Of a stretch of DNA of 64,000 nt, positions 9,180-17,690 are shown piece after piece. The stretch comes from Ruegeria pomeroyi (lineage in GTDB: Bacteria; Pseudomonadota; Alphaproteobacteria; Rhodobacterales; Rhodobacteraceae). Below the pieces are notes generated by a model that did no database searches, was not told the DNA's origin, and saw only the letters and a list, made by a program, of their open reading frames with translations. Numbering within the stretch: the first letter of the stretch is position 1; each line of letters starts with the position of its first letter. Where the stretch lies: assembly GCF_021405525.1 (NCBI RefSeq), contig NZ_JAGQAG010000001.1, positions 682,001-746,000 on the forward strand, written 5' to 3'. The translations under genes were made by a program, and so were the position numbers.

Positions 9180-9758
9180 TCACACCAGATGATTGATCCG
9201 CCCGACCTCCCACCCCTGCGGCAGGCGGGTGATCTCGGTCACGGACAGGTTGTCGATCCGATGGGCAAAGGCCTGATCGGCGTCCAGCCGCAGGGCGCGC
9301 TGTACCTGGGTCAGGATCATGCCGAAATGGCCGACCACGATCAGGTCACCGCCGGGATGCGCGGCGATCAGTGCGTCGATCTCGGCATCGACACGGGCGC
9401 AGACCTCGTTCCAGCTCTCGCCGCCGGGGGGACGCACATCGCCGGGTGTCTCCCAATAGGCGCGGATATGCTCAGGGTCCTCGGCCTCGATCTCGGCAAA
9501 GCGGCGCAGCTCCCAGGCGCCGAAATTGATCTCGCGCAGCCCGGCCCGATGCGGCAGGCGGGTGCGGGCGCCCTGGATGGCGCTGGCGGTATCGGCGGCG
9601 CGGCGCAGGTCGGACGAGACGACCAGCGCCTGTTGCGGCAGGTGCGCGGCAAGGCGGGTCAGGAAACCGGTATCGCTCAGATCGGCGGGCAGGTCGGACC
9701 AGCCGACCATGGATTTGGCATGAGTGGGACCATGACGGACCAGATGCAGGCGGGTCAT
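9180..9758 (-). CDS. Histidine phosphatase family protein (phosphoglycerate mutase-like)
   Basis: A 192-residue branch-1 histidine phosphatase. The signature LVRHGPTHAK at residues 5-14 supplies the phosphorylated His8; the second half holds the GGESWNEVCARVDAEI segment and the VVGHFGMI motif with the second catalytic His. The true start is ATG 9758, which overlaps the cobU TGA (9757-9755) as ATGA; a longer upstream frame only runs antisense-like through cobU. Next to cobU, the obvious guess is an alpha-ribazole phosphatase (CobC) acting in nucleotide-loop assembly of cobalamin, but this is inferred from context only. Confidence 0.9.
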   Translation of the reverse strand: MTRLHLVRHGPTHAKSMVGWSDLPADLSDTGFLTRLAAHLPQQALVVSSDLRRAADTASAIQGARTRLPHRAGLREINFGAWELRRFAEIEAEDPEHIRAYWETPGDVRPPGGESWNEVCARVDAEIDALIAAHPGGDLIVVGHFGMILTQVQRALRLDADQAFAHRIDNLSVTEITRLPQGWEVGRINHLV

Positions 9759-10279
9759 GGCAATTGCCCCTTCAGGACGAGTGGCAGCCCGGCCACCACC
9801 AAAACGACCAGATCGGCCTCGGCCGCCAGCGCGATGTTGAGCCGCCCCTGCGCTTCGCGGAACTGGCGCGCCAGGGCGTTGTCCGGCACGATCCCGTGCC
9901 CCACCTCGTTCGAGACCATGACCAGCGGCGCCGGACAATGGCGGATGGCCGCCATCAGCCGTTCCTGCGCGGCGTCCAGATCGTTCTCGGCCAGCAGGTG
10001 ATTGCTCAGCCACATGGTGGCGCAGTCAAACAGGCAGATATCGCCGGCGCTCAGCGCAGCGAGGGCCGGTCCGGGCTCCAGCGGTTCCTCGATCGTGGTC
10101 CAATCCGGCCCGCGCTGGGCCAGATGGCGGTCGATCTTGGTCTGCATCTCGGCATCAAAAACTTGTGAACTGGCGAAATAAACACGGGATTTTCCAGTGG
10201 AAACAACCATCTGTTCGGCAAAAGCCGATTTGCCCGATGCCGCACCGCCCAGAACCAAGGTGAATTTGGGATACAGCAT
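9755..10279 (-). CDS. cobU: Adenosylcobinamide kinase/adenosylcobinamide-phosphate guanylyltransferase
   Basis: CobU (CobP) phosphorylates adenosylcobinamide and then attaches GMP in the nucleotide-loop branch of coenzyme B12 synthesis. The 174-residue protein has Walker A GGAASGKSAFAE at residues 10-21, the FASSQVFDAEM segment after the first strand, and the conserved SNEVGHGIVPDNALARQFREAQGRLN region near the C-terminus. I chose ATG 10279 over the ATG at 10309 because it has AAAGG about ten bases upstream and begins right before the first beta strand. It forms an ATGA-coupled pair with the histidine phosphatase gene. Confidence 0.94.
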   Translation of the reverse strand: MLYPKFTLVLGGAASGKSAFAEQMVVSTGKSRVYFASSQVFDAEMQTKIDRHLAQRGPDWTTIEEPLEPGPALAALSAGDICLFDCATMWLSNHLLAENDLDAAQERLMAAIRHCPAPLVMVSNEVGHGIVPDNALARQFREAQGRLNIALAAEADLVVLVVAGLPLVLKGQLP

Positions 10280-10293
10280 TCCTACCTTTCTGG

Positions 10294-10320
10294 TGATCCA
10301 TCCGTGCAATCCGTGCGTAA
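10294..10320 (+). promoter_or_regulatory. RpoE (ECF11)-type promoter of rpoH2
   Basis: TGATCC (10294-10299) is followed after exactly 18 bases by TAA (10318-10320), which is the arrangement I remember for Rhodobacter sphaeroides RpoE/ChrR promoters (TGATCC, spacer 17-18, TAA-rich -10). It lies 57 bases upstream of the rpoH2 ATG. In R. sphaeroides, rpoHII is a direct RpoE target in the singlet-oxygen response, so position and motif agree with known biology. Match and spacing are seen; function is inferred. Confidence 0.7.
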
Positions 10321-10377
10321 TGGGTAGGACGGCTCAGGGAAAGTCAAGCTGAGCGCCGGACATTTGGGGAGAGATGT

Positions 10378-11256
10378 ATGGCACTGGACGACCCGCAGGA
10401 CAAACGCATGTCCCGACAGGCGATGAAGGCCGAACTGCTCGATGCCGAGACCGAGCTGGCCTTGGCCTATGCCTGGCGCGACCACCGCGACGAGGCGGCG
10501 CTGCACCGCCTGATTACCGCTTACATGCGGCTGGCGATATCGATGGCGGCCAAGTTCAAACGCTATGGCGCGCCGATGAACGACCTGATCCAAGAGGCCG
10601 GTCTGGGCCTGATGAAGGCCGCCGACAAGTTCGACCCCGATCGTGGCGTGCGGTTTTCGACCTATGCGGTCTGGTGGATCAAGGCCAGCATTCAGGACTA
10701 TGTGATGCGCAACTGGTCGATGGTGCGCACCGGGTCAACCTCTAGCCAGAAATCGCTGTTCTTCAACATGCGCCGCGTGCAGGCCCGGCTGGAGCGTGAG
10801 GCCGCCACCGATGGGCTGGCGCTGGACCGGCATCAGTTGCACCAGATGATCGCCTCGGAAATCGGGGTACCGCTGCGCGATGTCGAGATGATGGAGGGCC
10901 GGCTCTCGGGTTCCGATTTCTCGTTGAATGCGACCCAGGCCTCGGACGAGGAGGGGCGCGAATGGATCGAAGCGCTGGAGGATGAGAGCGAGCAGGCCGC
11001 CGAACTGGTGGCACACCGGCACGATACCGAGCAACTGCGCGATTGGCTGATCGAGGCGATGCAGGCGCTGAACGAGCGCGAACGCTTTATCGTGCGCGAA
11101 CGCAAGCTGCGCGAGGATCCCCGCACGCTGGAAAGTCTGGGCGATGAGTTGGGGCTGAGCAAGGAGCGGGTGCGGCAGTTGGAAGCGGCGGCCTTTGCCA
11201 AGATGCGCAAGAGCCTTGAAGCGCGCTCGCGCGAGGTGCAACACTTCCTGGTATGA
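10378..11256 (+). CDS. rpoH2: RNA polymerase sigma-32-type factor RpoH (RpoHII-like)
   Basis: An alternative sigma-70-family factor of 292 residues. Region 2 is plain (RLAISMAAKFKRYGAPMNDLIQEAG and FSTYAVWWIKASIQDYV), followed by the RpoH-box variant SQKSLFFNMRRVQ that distinguishes sigma-32 proteins, and region 4 with LESLGDELGLSKERVRQLEAAAFAKM. The KFKRYGAPMNDLIQEAGLGLMKA region and the missing downstream heat-shock context resemble Rhodobacter RpoHII, used against singlet oxygen and other stresses, rather than RpoHI. A GGGGAGAG ribosome-binding site precedes the ATG. An RpoE-type promoter lies upstream, and the stop overlaps the chaN start as ATGA. Confidence 0.93.
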   Translation: MALDDPQDKRMSRQAMKAELLDAETELALAYAWRDHRDEAALHRLITAYMRLAISMAAKFKRYGAPMNDLIQEAGLGLMKAADKFDPDRGVRFSTYAVWWIKASIQDYVMRNWSMVRTGSTSSQKSLFFNMRRVQARLEREAATDGLALDRHQLHQMIASEIGVPLRDVEMMEGRLSGSDFSLNATQASDEEGREWIEALEDESEQAAELVAHRHDTEQLRDWLIEAMQALNERERFIVRERKLREDPRTLESLGDELGLSKERVRQLEAAAFAKMRKSLEARSREVQHFLV

Positions 11257-12077
11257 AACGTTTCTTTGCCGCGGGCCTGGCGCTGGCCCTGTGTCTGGTC
11301 GCCCCGCTTCGGGCGGCGTCTGCCGGTGAACTGATTCCGGAGGATATCCTTGCCGCCATGCGGCAGGCCGATGTGGTGATCCTGGGTGAGACTCACGACA
11401 ACCCTCGTCATCACCTGGTTCAGGCCGAGGCGGTCGCCGCCATCGGCCCCGGCGCGGTGGTCTGGGAGATGCTGACCGAGGAGGGCGCCCAGCGCCTGAC
11501 ACGCAAGGCCGTGAACGATCCCGACGAGCTGGAGCGCATCCTGCAATGGGCGGAACTGGGCTGGCCCCCGCTGGCGATGTACCTGCCGGTGTTCGCGGCG
11601 GCGGATGCGCCCGTGTATGGCGCGCTGGTGACGCGGACCGCAGCGCGCGCCGCGATGGAGACGGGGGCCGCCGCGGCGATGGGCGCGGATGCCGCACGCT
11701 TTGGGCTGACGGTACCGTTGACCGAGGCCGAGCAGGCCGCGCGCGAGGCCGATCAGCAGGTCGCCCATTGCAACGCCATGCCGCCCGAGATGCTGCCGAA
11801 ACTGGTGGCGATCCAGCGCCTGCGCGACGCGGTGCTGGCGCGTGCCATTCTGCGCGCGCAGGACGAAACCGGCGGTCCTGTTGCGGTGATCACCGGAAAT
11901 GGCCATGCGCGGGCCGACCGGGGCGTCCCGGTCTATCTCTCCCGGATTTCGCCGGGACTGCGCGTCTATGTGCTGGGCCAGTCCGAGGATGGCATGATCG
12001 AGGGCCGGTTCGATGCGGTGATCGACAGCCCCGCCGCCCCGCGCGAAGACCCTTGCGCCGCTTTCGACAAGAGCTGA
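11253..12077 (+). CDS. ChaN family (haem-binding, Tiki-like) exported protein
   Basis: A 274-residue member of the ChaN/Tiki superfamily (PF04187). Residues 1-23 form a Sec signal peptide (FFAAGLALALCLVAPL) without an obvious lipobox Cys at cleavage. The core starts with VVILGETHDNPRHHLVQ (the paired GETHDN motif) and includes VAVITGNGHARADRGVPVYL near residue 210, both typical of the family. Campylobacter ChaN binds stacked haems; metalloprotease activity has been claimed for Tiki relatives. It is ATGA-coupled to rpoH2, suggesting membership of that stress operon. Precise role unknown. Confidence 0.86.
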   Translation: MKRFFAAGLALALCLVAPLRAASAGELIPEDILAAMRQADVVILGETHDNPRHHLVQAEAVAAIGPGAVVWEMLTEEGAQRLTRKAVNDPDELERILQWAELGWPPLAMYLPVFAAADAPVYGALVTRTAARAAMETGAAAAMGADAARFGLTVPLTEAEQAAREADQQVAHCNAMPPEMLPKLVAIQRLRDAVLARAILRAQDETGGPVAVITGNGHARADRGVPVYLSRISPGLRVYVLGQSEDGMIEGRFDAVIDSPAAPREDPCAAFDKS

Positions 12078-12155
12078 GGCCGGGGTTTTGTGCTGGCACT
12101 TGACCGGCGGCGGGCCTAAGTTCAGGGCTGACCCGGGTTTTCGGAGACGCGCGCC

Positions 12156-13352
12156 ATGCTGGCATCCAGACGCATTCTGCTGATCATCGGCGGCGGCATC
12201 GCCGCCTACAAGTCGTTGGACCTGATCCGGCGCCTGCGCGAACGCGGCGCGGCGGTGACGCCAGTCCTGACCCGGGCCGCCGAGGAATTTGTGACGCCGC
12301 TCTCGGTCTCGGCCCTTGCGGGCGAGAAGGTTTATCGCGAGCTTTTTGATCTGACCGACGAGGCCGAGATGGGCCATATCCAGCTGTCGCGCTCGGCCGA
12401 TCTGGTGGTGGTGGCCCCGGCTACCGCCGATCTGATGGGAAAAATGACGGCCGGTTTGGCCAATGACCTCGCCTCGACCCTGTTGATGGCGACAGATACC
12501 CCGGTGCTGATCGCGCCGGCGATGAATGTGCGGATGTGGCAGCATCCGGCGACACGGCGCAACCGGGCGCAGCTGGCGGCGGATGGCATCCGTTTCGTCG
12601 GGCCGAACGAGGGCGACATGGCCTGCGGCGAATTCGGGCCCGGGCGGATGTCGGAACCGCTGGAAATCGTGGCCGCCATCGAGGCGGCGCTGGGCGACGG
12701 GCCGCTCAAGGGCAAGCGGATATTGGTGACCTCGGGTCCGACGCATGAACCGATCGACCCGGTGCGCTATATCGCCAACCGGTCCTCTGGCGCGCAGGGC
12801 ACGGCGGTGGCGCGTGCCCTGGCGGCGCTGGGTGCCGAGGTGGTGTTTGTCACCGGTCCGGCCGACGTGCCCCCGCCCGAAGGGGTCGAGGTGGTGCGGG
12901 TGCAGAGTGCGCGCGAGATGGACGCCGCCGTTGATGCGGCTCTGCCTGTCGATGCCGGGGTGTTCGCGGCGGCGGTTGCCGATTGGCGCGTGGCCAGCGC
13001 CTCGGACCGCAAGCTGAAGAAATCCAGGGACGGTCTGCCGGTGCTGGAATTCGCCGAGAACCCGGACATACTGAAACGGGTAAGCCAGATGAAACAGGGC
13101 CGCCCGGCGCTGGTCGTGGGATTTGCCGCCGAGACCAATGACGTTCTCGAGAATGCCACCGCCAAGCGGCTGCGCAAGGGCTGTGACTGGATCGTCGCCA
13201 ATGATGTCAGCCCGGCCACCGGCATCATGGGCGGGCGCGAGAATGCGGTGACCCTGATCACCGGCGAGGGGGCCGAGGAATGGCCGCGCATGGGCAAGGA
13301 CGCGGTCGCCGACCGTCTGGCCCGGCGCATCGCCGAGACCTTGGCGGGGTAG
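12156..13352 (+). CDS. coaBC: Bifunctional phosphopantothenoylcysteine decarboxylase/phosphopantothenate-cysteine ligase
   Basis: CoaBC carries out two steps of coenzyme A synthesis: CTP-dependent coupling of cysteine to 4'-phosphopantothenate and FMN-dependent decarboxylation. The N-terminal CoaC half has [21 protein letters not shown], the catalytic-His region around [19 protein letters not shown], and the substrate-lid [11 protein letters not shown] (about residues 151-161). The CoaB half begins at about 190 with [24 protein letters not shown] and contains KLKKS and the IVANDVS motif. At 398 residues it is of usual length. A 23-bp palindrome separates it from dut. Confidence 0.96.
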   Translation: MLASRRILLIIGGGIAAYKSLDLIRRLRERGAAVTPVLTRAAEEFVTPLSVSALAGEKVYRELFDLTDEAEMGHIQLSRSADLVVVAPATADLMGKMTAGLANDLASTLLMATDTPVLIAPAMNVRMWQHPATRRNRAQLAADGIRFVGPNEGDMACGEFGPGRMSEPLEIVAAIEAALGDGPLKGKRILVTSGPTHEPIDPVRYIANRSSGAQGTAVARALAALGAEVVFVTGPADVPPPEGVEVVRVQSAREMDAAVDAALPVDAGVFAAAVADWRVASASDRKLKKSRDGLPVLEFAENPDILKRVSQMKQGRPALVVGFAAETNDVLENATAKRLRKGCDWIVANDVSPATGIMGGRENAVTLITGEGAEEWPRMGKDAVADRLARRIAETLAG

Positions 13353-13374
13353 AGATTTTTCGTCGAAAAATCTC
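13352..13374. terminator. 23-bp palindrome, family B hairpin
   Basis: Perfect inverted repeat: GAGATTTTTCG (13352-13362), T, then the complement (13364-13374). It begins one base before the third base of the coaBC TAG region and lies 43 bases before the dut ATG. The same core occurs at 19826 and 40360. Here, uniquely, it is between two same-direction genes and lacks the CTCCGGCGGGAG second hairpin, so it may act as a partial terminator or 3'-end stabiliser for coaBC. Confidence 0.65.
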
Positions 13375-13416
13375 GCGTGCCGCACGGGCAACGCAGAGAA
13401 ACGGGAGAGGTTGGAA

Positions 13417-13872
13417 ATGATTGCCATTCGGGTGATCCGGGATGCAGGGGCGGATCCGGACGTGCCGCTGCCATCCTATGAGACGGCGGGCGCAGCGGGG
13501 GCCGATATCCGGGCCAATCTGCCTGATCGCGGGTCGCTGACACTGGCCCCGGGCGGACGGGCATTGATCCCGACCGGGCTGCGCGTCGAGATCCCCGCGG
13601 GCTTCGAGATTCAAATCCGCCCCCGCTCGGGTCTGGCGCTGAAACACGGGATCACCCTTCCCAATACCCCCGGCACCATCGACAGCGACTATCGCGGGCC
13701 GCTTGGGGTAATCCTGCTGAATGCGGGCGCCGAACCCTTCGAGGTGGTCCATGGCGAGCGGATTGCCCAGCTGGTGGTGGCGCCGGTGGTGCAGGCCCGG
13801 TTCGACCTTGTCGACAGCTTGGACGAGACTGCGCGCGGGGCGGGCGGTTTCGGCTCGACGGGGCGCGGCTGA
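13417..13872 (+). CDS. dut: dUTP diphosphatase
   Basis: Homotrimeric dUTPase hydrolyses dUTP to dUMP, keeping uracil out of DNA and feeding dTMP synthesis. All five motifs are visible in 151 residues: [19 protein letters not shown] (phosphate-binding), the uridine-binding [12 protein letters not shown] with catalytic Asp, [12 protein letters not shown] and the P-loop-like [12 protein letters not shown] tail. I start at ATG 13417, six bases after GGAGAGG; a TTG two codons upstream would sit too close to that site. Its TGA shares the A with the next gene's ATG. Confidence 0.96.
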   Translation: MIAIRVIRDAGADPDVPLPSYETAGAAGADIRANLPDRGSLTLAPGGRALIPTGLRVEIPAGFEIQIRPRSGLALKHGITLPNTPGTIDSDYRGPLGVILLNAGAEPFEVVHGERIAQLVVAPVVQARFDLVDSLDETARGAGGFGSTGRG

Positions 13873-14912
13873 TGCTGCTGGTGCTGGCACTTGCGGCGGG
13901 TCTCTGGGCCATGGGGCATATGATGGGCGTGTCACGGCGGGCCCGGCTGGTGATGCTGACCGCTCTCTTTGCCGTTGTTCTGTTGCTGCAAGTCGCCTTG
14001 CCTGCGTCCCATCCCCTGCGCGTGGCGACCGGCGGGTCGCCTGCGCTCTGGTTGCTCATCGGCGGCTTTGGCATTCTGGCCTTTGGCTATGGCAGCGGGG
14101 TTGCCTGGCTCAAGGCGCGCGCGCAGGGGCAGCCTGCCGAGGCTACGGCAAAACCCGGCAGTTTCACCGAGACCGAGCTGGACCGTTACGCCCGCCATAT
14201 CGTCCTGCGCGAGTTGGGCGGACCGGGGCAGAAGCGGCTGAAACAGGCGCGGGTGCTGGTGATCGGCGCAGGGGGGCTGGGCGCGCCCGCGTTGCAATAT
14301 CTTGCGGCGGCGGGGGTCGGCACCATCGGTGTTATCGACGATGACGTGGTCGAGAACGCCAATCTGCAACGGCAGGTGATCCATCGCGATGCCGATATTG
14401 GCAAGCCCAAGGTGTTTTCTGCCGAGGCCGCGATGCTGGCGCAGAACCCCGCCGTGACCGTGCGCCCCTATCACCGGCGCCTGACCAAAGAGATCGCGGC
14501 CGATCTGTTTGCCGATTACGATCTGATCCTCGACGGAACCGATAATTTCGCCACCCGCTATCTGGCCAACCAAGTGGCGGTAGCGCAGGGCAAGCCTCTG
14601 ATCTCGGGGGCGTTGTCGCAATGGGAGGGGCAGCTGAGTGTCTTTCATCCTGCCGATGGTACACCCTGTTACCAGTGCATCTTTCCCGAGGCGCCCGCGC
14701 CGGGGCTGGCGCCATCCTGTGCCGAGGCCGGGGTGATCGGCCCCCTGCCCGGTGTGGTGGGCGCGATGATGGCGGTTGAGGCGATCAAGCTGATCACGGG
14801 CGCCGGAGCACCGCTCAAGGGTGAAATGCTGCTCTATGACGCGCTCTATGGCGAAAGCCGCAAGATCCGGCTGAGCCGACGGGCCGATTGCCCGATCTGC
14901 GGCAAGGGGTGA
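13872..14912 (+). CDS. Membrane-anchored HesA/MoeB/ThiF family adenylyltransferase
   Basis: An E1-like enzyme that adenylates the C-terminus of a ubiquitin-like sulfur carrier (MoaD or ThiS) for molybdopterin or thiamine synthesis. The catalytic half starts near residue 97 (TETELDRYARHIVLRELGGPGQ) with the nucleotide loop GAGGLGAPALQYLAAAG, DDDVVENANLQRQVIH, the DGTDNFATRYLAN crossover and two zinc CxxC pairs (CYQC and CPIC). What is odd is an N-terminal extension of about 90 residues with three hydrophobic segments (1-20, 28-45, 57-80), which would tether the enzyme to the inner membrane. The start shares a base with the dut stop. Confidence 0.87.
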   Translation: MLLVLALAAGLWAMGHMMGVSRRARLVMLTALFAVVLLLQVALPASHPLRVATGGSPALWLLIGGFGILAFGYGSGVAWLKARAQGQPAEATAKPGSFTETELDRYARHIVLRELGGPGQKRLKQARVLVIGAGGLGAPALQYLAAAGVGTIGVIDDDVVENANLQRQVIHRDADIGKPKVFSAEAAMLAQNPAVTVRPYHRRLTKEIAADLFADYDLILDGTDNFATRYLANQVAVAQGKPLISGALSQWEGQLSVFHPADGTPCYQCIFPEAPAPGLAPSCAEAGVIGPLPGVVGAMMAVEAIKLITGAGAPLKGEMLLYDALYGESRKIRLSRRADCPICGKG

Positions 14913-14938
14913 CCCAACCCCGAGAGGGCCAGCACGAG

Positions 14939-15814
14939 ATGAGCACGAACCTGTTTCACGCCGAATTGGCCAACTATCTCGGGGTCGGAGACCTGCGCAG
15001 CGACGATCCCGATGGCGGCTGGTCGTGGAACCGCCACAGTTTGACACTGGGCCGCTACCGGGTGGAGTTGACGCAGGACCGCCAGATCGTCGCGCAGCGC
15101 CCGCGTGGCGGCGGCCTGATCCCGTCCACCCTACTTGCCATTACCGGTGTGCGCAGCTTTGGCGAGGGAGAGCGGGTGACCGACGATCTCTGCCGCCTGT
15201 TGTCATTGGCCGCACAGTCGCAGGTGGTGCCGCTCAGCTATCGGTTCGGCGGCCGCGGACGCCAGCCTCTGCATCCAATGGGGCAGGCACTCTATTTTCG
15301 CCCTCTCCTGCCCATTCGTGACGGCGCCGTGATGCGGACCTATCTGGAAACGGTCTGGCCGCGCTATCGGTTGCTCAGGCGGCGGCGCAAGCTGGCCGAA
15401 GTGATCGACATGCTACTGATCGCCGAATTGCCGGTGCAGTCGCTTGAGGTGAAACTGGCCCAGCTCTTCATCGTCATGGAAAACCTCAAATCGACCCATG
15501 CCAGGGCGTGCGGCTATCCGTTCCGGCGTGGGCGCTATCGTGACCCGGCTCAGCCCTCGCGTGTCCTGGGGTTCGAGGCGCTGCTGCGCGAAATGTTTGC
15601 CGAGATGGGGATGCGCCCCGGTCTGCGCCGCCTTGTCACCCTACGCAACGAGATCGTGCATTTCGGCCTGTCCCGCCGACCCTACGAGTCGCTTCGCGAC
15701 CACCACGATCGCGGCAAGGATATCCTGCACGAATACCTGCTCCGGCTGCTGGGATTTCGCGGCCGGATGCTGCTGTACCGCCATGCGGCGCGCCTGGGCA
15801 AGGATATCGGTTGA
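14939..15814 (+). CDS. Uncharacterised protein with HEPN-like RNxxxH motif
   Basis: A 291-residue soluble protein I cannot assign to a named family. The N-terminal half is mixed and Arg-rich. The C-terminal half is helical and contains LRNEIVHFG, with Arg236 and His241 in the R-N-x3-H arrangement of HEPN RNase domains such as ApeA-type proteins; long amphipathic helices flank it. There is no partner nucleotidyltransferase or antitoxin next to it: the neighbours are a MoeB-like gene upstream and a phasin gene on the other strand. ATG 14939 was chosen because the frame upstream runs into the MoeB gene. Nuclease function is only suggested by the motif. Confidence 0.72.
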   Translation: MSTNLFHAELANYLGVGDLRSDDPDGGWSWNRHSLTLGRYRVELTQDRQIVAQRPRGGGLIPSTLLAITGVRSFGEGERVTDDLCRLLSLAAQSQVVPLSYRFGGRGRQPLHPMGQALYFRPLLPIRDGAVMRTYLETVWPRYRLLRRRRKLAEVIDMLLIAELPVQSLEVKLAQLFIVMENLKSTHARACGYPFRRGRYRDPAQPSRVLGFEALLREMFAEMGMRPGLRRLVTLRNEIVHFGLSRRPYESLRDHHDRGKDILHEYLLRLLGFRGRMLLYRHAARLGKDIG

Positions 15815-15919
15815 ACGCGCGACCGCGCCGGGGACCCATCGGGCGCCCGGCGCCGGGCCCAACGCCACCAGCGGGCATCCTTGATGCCTGCGCGGGGGCG
15901 GGAGCCGCCCCTGACTGGA

Positions 15920-16369
15920 TCAGACCGGTTCGGATTTCGCCGATTTGGTCGCCTTGCGGGCGATGTCGCGGGCCTCGTCCAGCGTTTCCTCGACCGCTTC
16001 GGCCTCGGTCTTGGTCACGTAATCGGCGCAGCGCGAGACCGTGTCGAACCATTCGCGCGCATCCTCGACCATGCGTTCGACCGAATGGCGCTGCCAGTCC
16101 ATTACCGTTTCCATCGCCTCGGCCGGATTGGACGGATCAGCGGCGGTGGCGCTGCGGGCGGCGTCCAGCGCGGTGCGGATCGCTTCGTGTCGGCGCTCGA
16201 ACCAGTGCCGGGTGAAGCGTTCGGATTCGGCCAGCAGCTTTTCCTGCGCGTCCCAGAACTGTTCCAGCTGCGGCTGAACCAGCGATGTCATCGACACCGG
16301 CCCCTGCATGGATTTCAACACCTCGGTGAACGAGGCGGGTGTGATCTTCGTCGTGTCTGTCTTGGCCAT
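15920..16369 (-). CDS. Phasin family protein
   Basis: A 149-residue amphipathic all-helical protein matching the phasin (Phasin_2) pattern: FTEVLKSMQGPVSMTSLVQ, then the long coiled-coil-like stretch LLAESERFTRHWFERRHEAI and DWQRHSVERMVEDAREWFD, ending in an Ala/Lys-rich tail (ARDIARKATKSAKSEPV). Phasins coat polyhydroxybutyrate granules and set their size and number. ATG 16369 is preceded by GGGAG at a proper distance; an upstream in-frame ATG at 16387 has none. No pha genes are adjacent, which is common for phasin paralogues. Confidence 0.83.
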   Translation of the reverse strand: MAKTDTTKITPASFTEVLKSMQGPVSMTSLVQPQLEQFWDAQEKLLAESERFTRHWFERRHEAIRTALDAARSATAADPSNPAEAMETVMDWQRHSVERMVEDAREWFDTVSRCADYVTKTEAEAVEETLDEARDIARKATKSAKSEPV

Positions 16370-16405
16370 CTCTTTTCTCCCGGTCACGATTGCCCAACCA
16401 AGTCT

Positions 16406-16428
16406 GGCAGACCCGTTGGGGGTCTGCC
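16406..16428 (-). terminator. Hairpin downstream of the trans-sulfuration enzyme gene
   Basis: Inverted repeat GGCAGACCC (16406-16414) and GGGTCTGCC (16420-16428) with a five-base loop, placed between the end of the PLP-enzyme gene and the phasin start on the minus strand. There is no T-run after the hairpin on the minus strand, so efficiency as an intrinsic terminator is uncertain. Confidence 0.45.
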
Positions 16429-16478
16429 TTAACCCAGATCAATTTGGCCGGTTTTCGCCTTTGACCGGGGACGTGGGT

Positions 16479-17690
16479 CTAGGCCAGCGCCCGATCCAGA
16501 TCGGCGATCAGGTCCTCGGGGTCCTCCAGCCCGACCGACAGACGGAAAATCCCGTCGCCGGCATAGGCGCGATAGGCCTCCAGCTGGGCGCCCTCCAGCC
16601 GGAACGAGGTCTCCATCAGCCCCTCGGTCCCCATCCAGAAGATCAGGCTGCGGTGATGGCCCAGCGACACGGCATAATGGATCACCTCTAGCCGCTCGAT
16701 CATCTGCCGGGCCAGACGTTCGCCCGTGGCGGCATCGCCCACCTGGAACGAGATCATCGCCGACATGTTCGACATCTGCCGCGCGGCCAGCTCTGCCTGC
16801 GGATGCGAAGCGAGACCCGGATAGATCACCCGACCGACGCGCGGATCGGCCTCCAGCCATTCGGCCACAGCCTGGGCGCCCGCCGCATGCGCCTTCATCC
16901 GCAGGGGCAGCGTGGCGGCCCCGCGTGCGATCAGCCAGGCGTTGAAGGGCGACAGCACCCCGCCGTGATGGATCGCCGCCTCGACCCGCATTTGCGAGAC
17001 CAGATCGGCCCGGCCACAGACCGCGCCCGCCACTGCATCGCCATGGCCGCAGATATACTTGGTCACCGAATGCATGGTCAGATCGACGCCCAATGCGACC
17101 GTGTCCATTCCCAGCGGCGAGGCAAAGGTGGCGTCACAGCTCAGCAGCGCGCCTGCCTGCCGTGCCAGGGCCGAGATCGCGGCCAGATCGGTCAGCCGCC
17201 CGATCGGGTTCACCGGGGTCTCGGTATGGATAAGCCTGGTCTCGGGCCGGATCGCCGCCGACACTGCGGCAAGGTCGGACATGTCCACGGTGCTGACCGC
17301 GATTCCCATCCGGGGCAGCGTGTCGCGCGCCAGTTCGGCCACGCCCGCATAAGAGACATCCGACACGATCACATGATCGCCCGCCGACAGGAAGGTGAAG
17401 AAGATCGCCGCCGCCGCCGCCATGCCGGATGCGGTACACAGGCAGGCCTCGGTCCCCTGCATCGCGGCGATCTTGGCCTCGAGCATCGCGACGGTGGGAT
17501 TGGCCCAGCGTGAATAGGCATAGGGGCTTTGCGGGGTCAGGTCATGGGCGGAAAAGCCCAACACATCCTCGGACACATAGGTCGAGGACATGTGGATCGG
17601 CGGCGCCGAGGCCAGCGTTGCCGGGTCCGGGGACTCTCCGGCGTGAATGGCGGTGGTCATCGGGCCTGCGGGGCGGTTGGTCTTTTTCAT
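16479..17690 (-). CDS. PLP-dependent trans-sulfuration enzyme (cystathionine beta-lyase/gamma-synthase family)
   Basis: A 403-residue Cys/Met-metabolism PLP enzyme. It shows SSTYVSEDVL, YSRWANPTVAMLEAKIAAMQGTEACLCTASGMAAAAAI (cofactor-phosphate region), DVSYAG, HTETPVNPIG, SCDATFASPLG and the Schiff-base segment HSVTKYICGHGDAVAG with the active Lys. The family includes cystathionine beta-lyase, cystathionine gamma-synthase and methionine gamma-lyase, which cannot be told apart safely from sequence alone; I lean towards a lyase. ATG 17690 follows a strong GGAGGA site; the frame can be read further upstream but that stretch is antisense to the M3 peptidase gene. Confidence 0.88.
   Translation of the reverse strand: MKKTNRPAGPMTTAIHAGESPDPATLASAPPIHMSSTYVSEDVLGFSAHDLTPQSPYAYSRWANPTVAMLEAKIAAMQGTEACLCTASGMAAAAAIFFTFLSAGDHVIVSDVSYAGVAELARDTLPRMGIAVSTVDMSDLAAVSAAIRPETRLIHTETPVNPIGRLTDLAAISALARQAGALLSCDATFASPLGMDTVALGVDLTMHSVTKYICGHGDAVAGAVCGRADLVSQMRVEAAIHHGGVLSPFNAWLIARGAATLPLRMKAHAAGAQAVAEWLEADPRVGRVIYPGLASHPQAELAARQMSNMSAMISFQVGDAATGERLARQMIERLEVIHYAVSLGHHRSLIFWMGTEGLMETSFRLEGAQLEAYRAYAGDGIFRLSVGLEDPEDLIADLDRALA

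Noticed and set aside
10833-13427. 864-residue minus-strand open frame across rpoH2, chaN and coaBC
   Set aside because: Runs antisense through three conserved genes and their junctions; low-complexity His/Gly/Arg composition. It is a GC-bias shadow.
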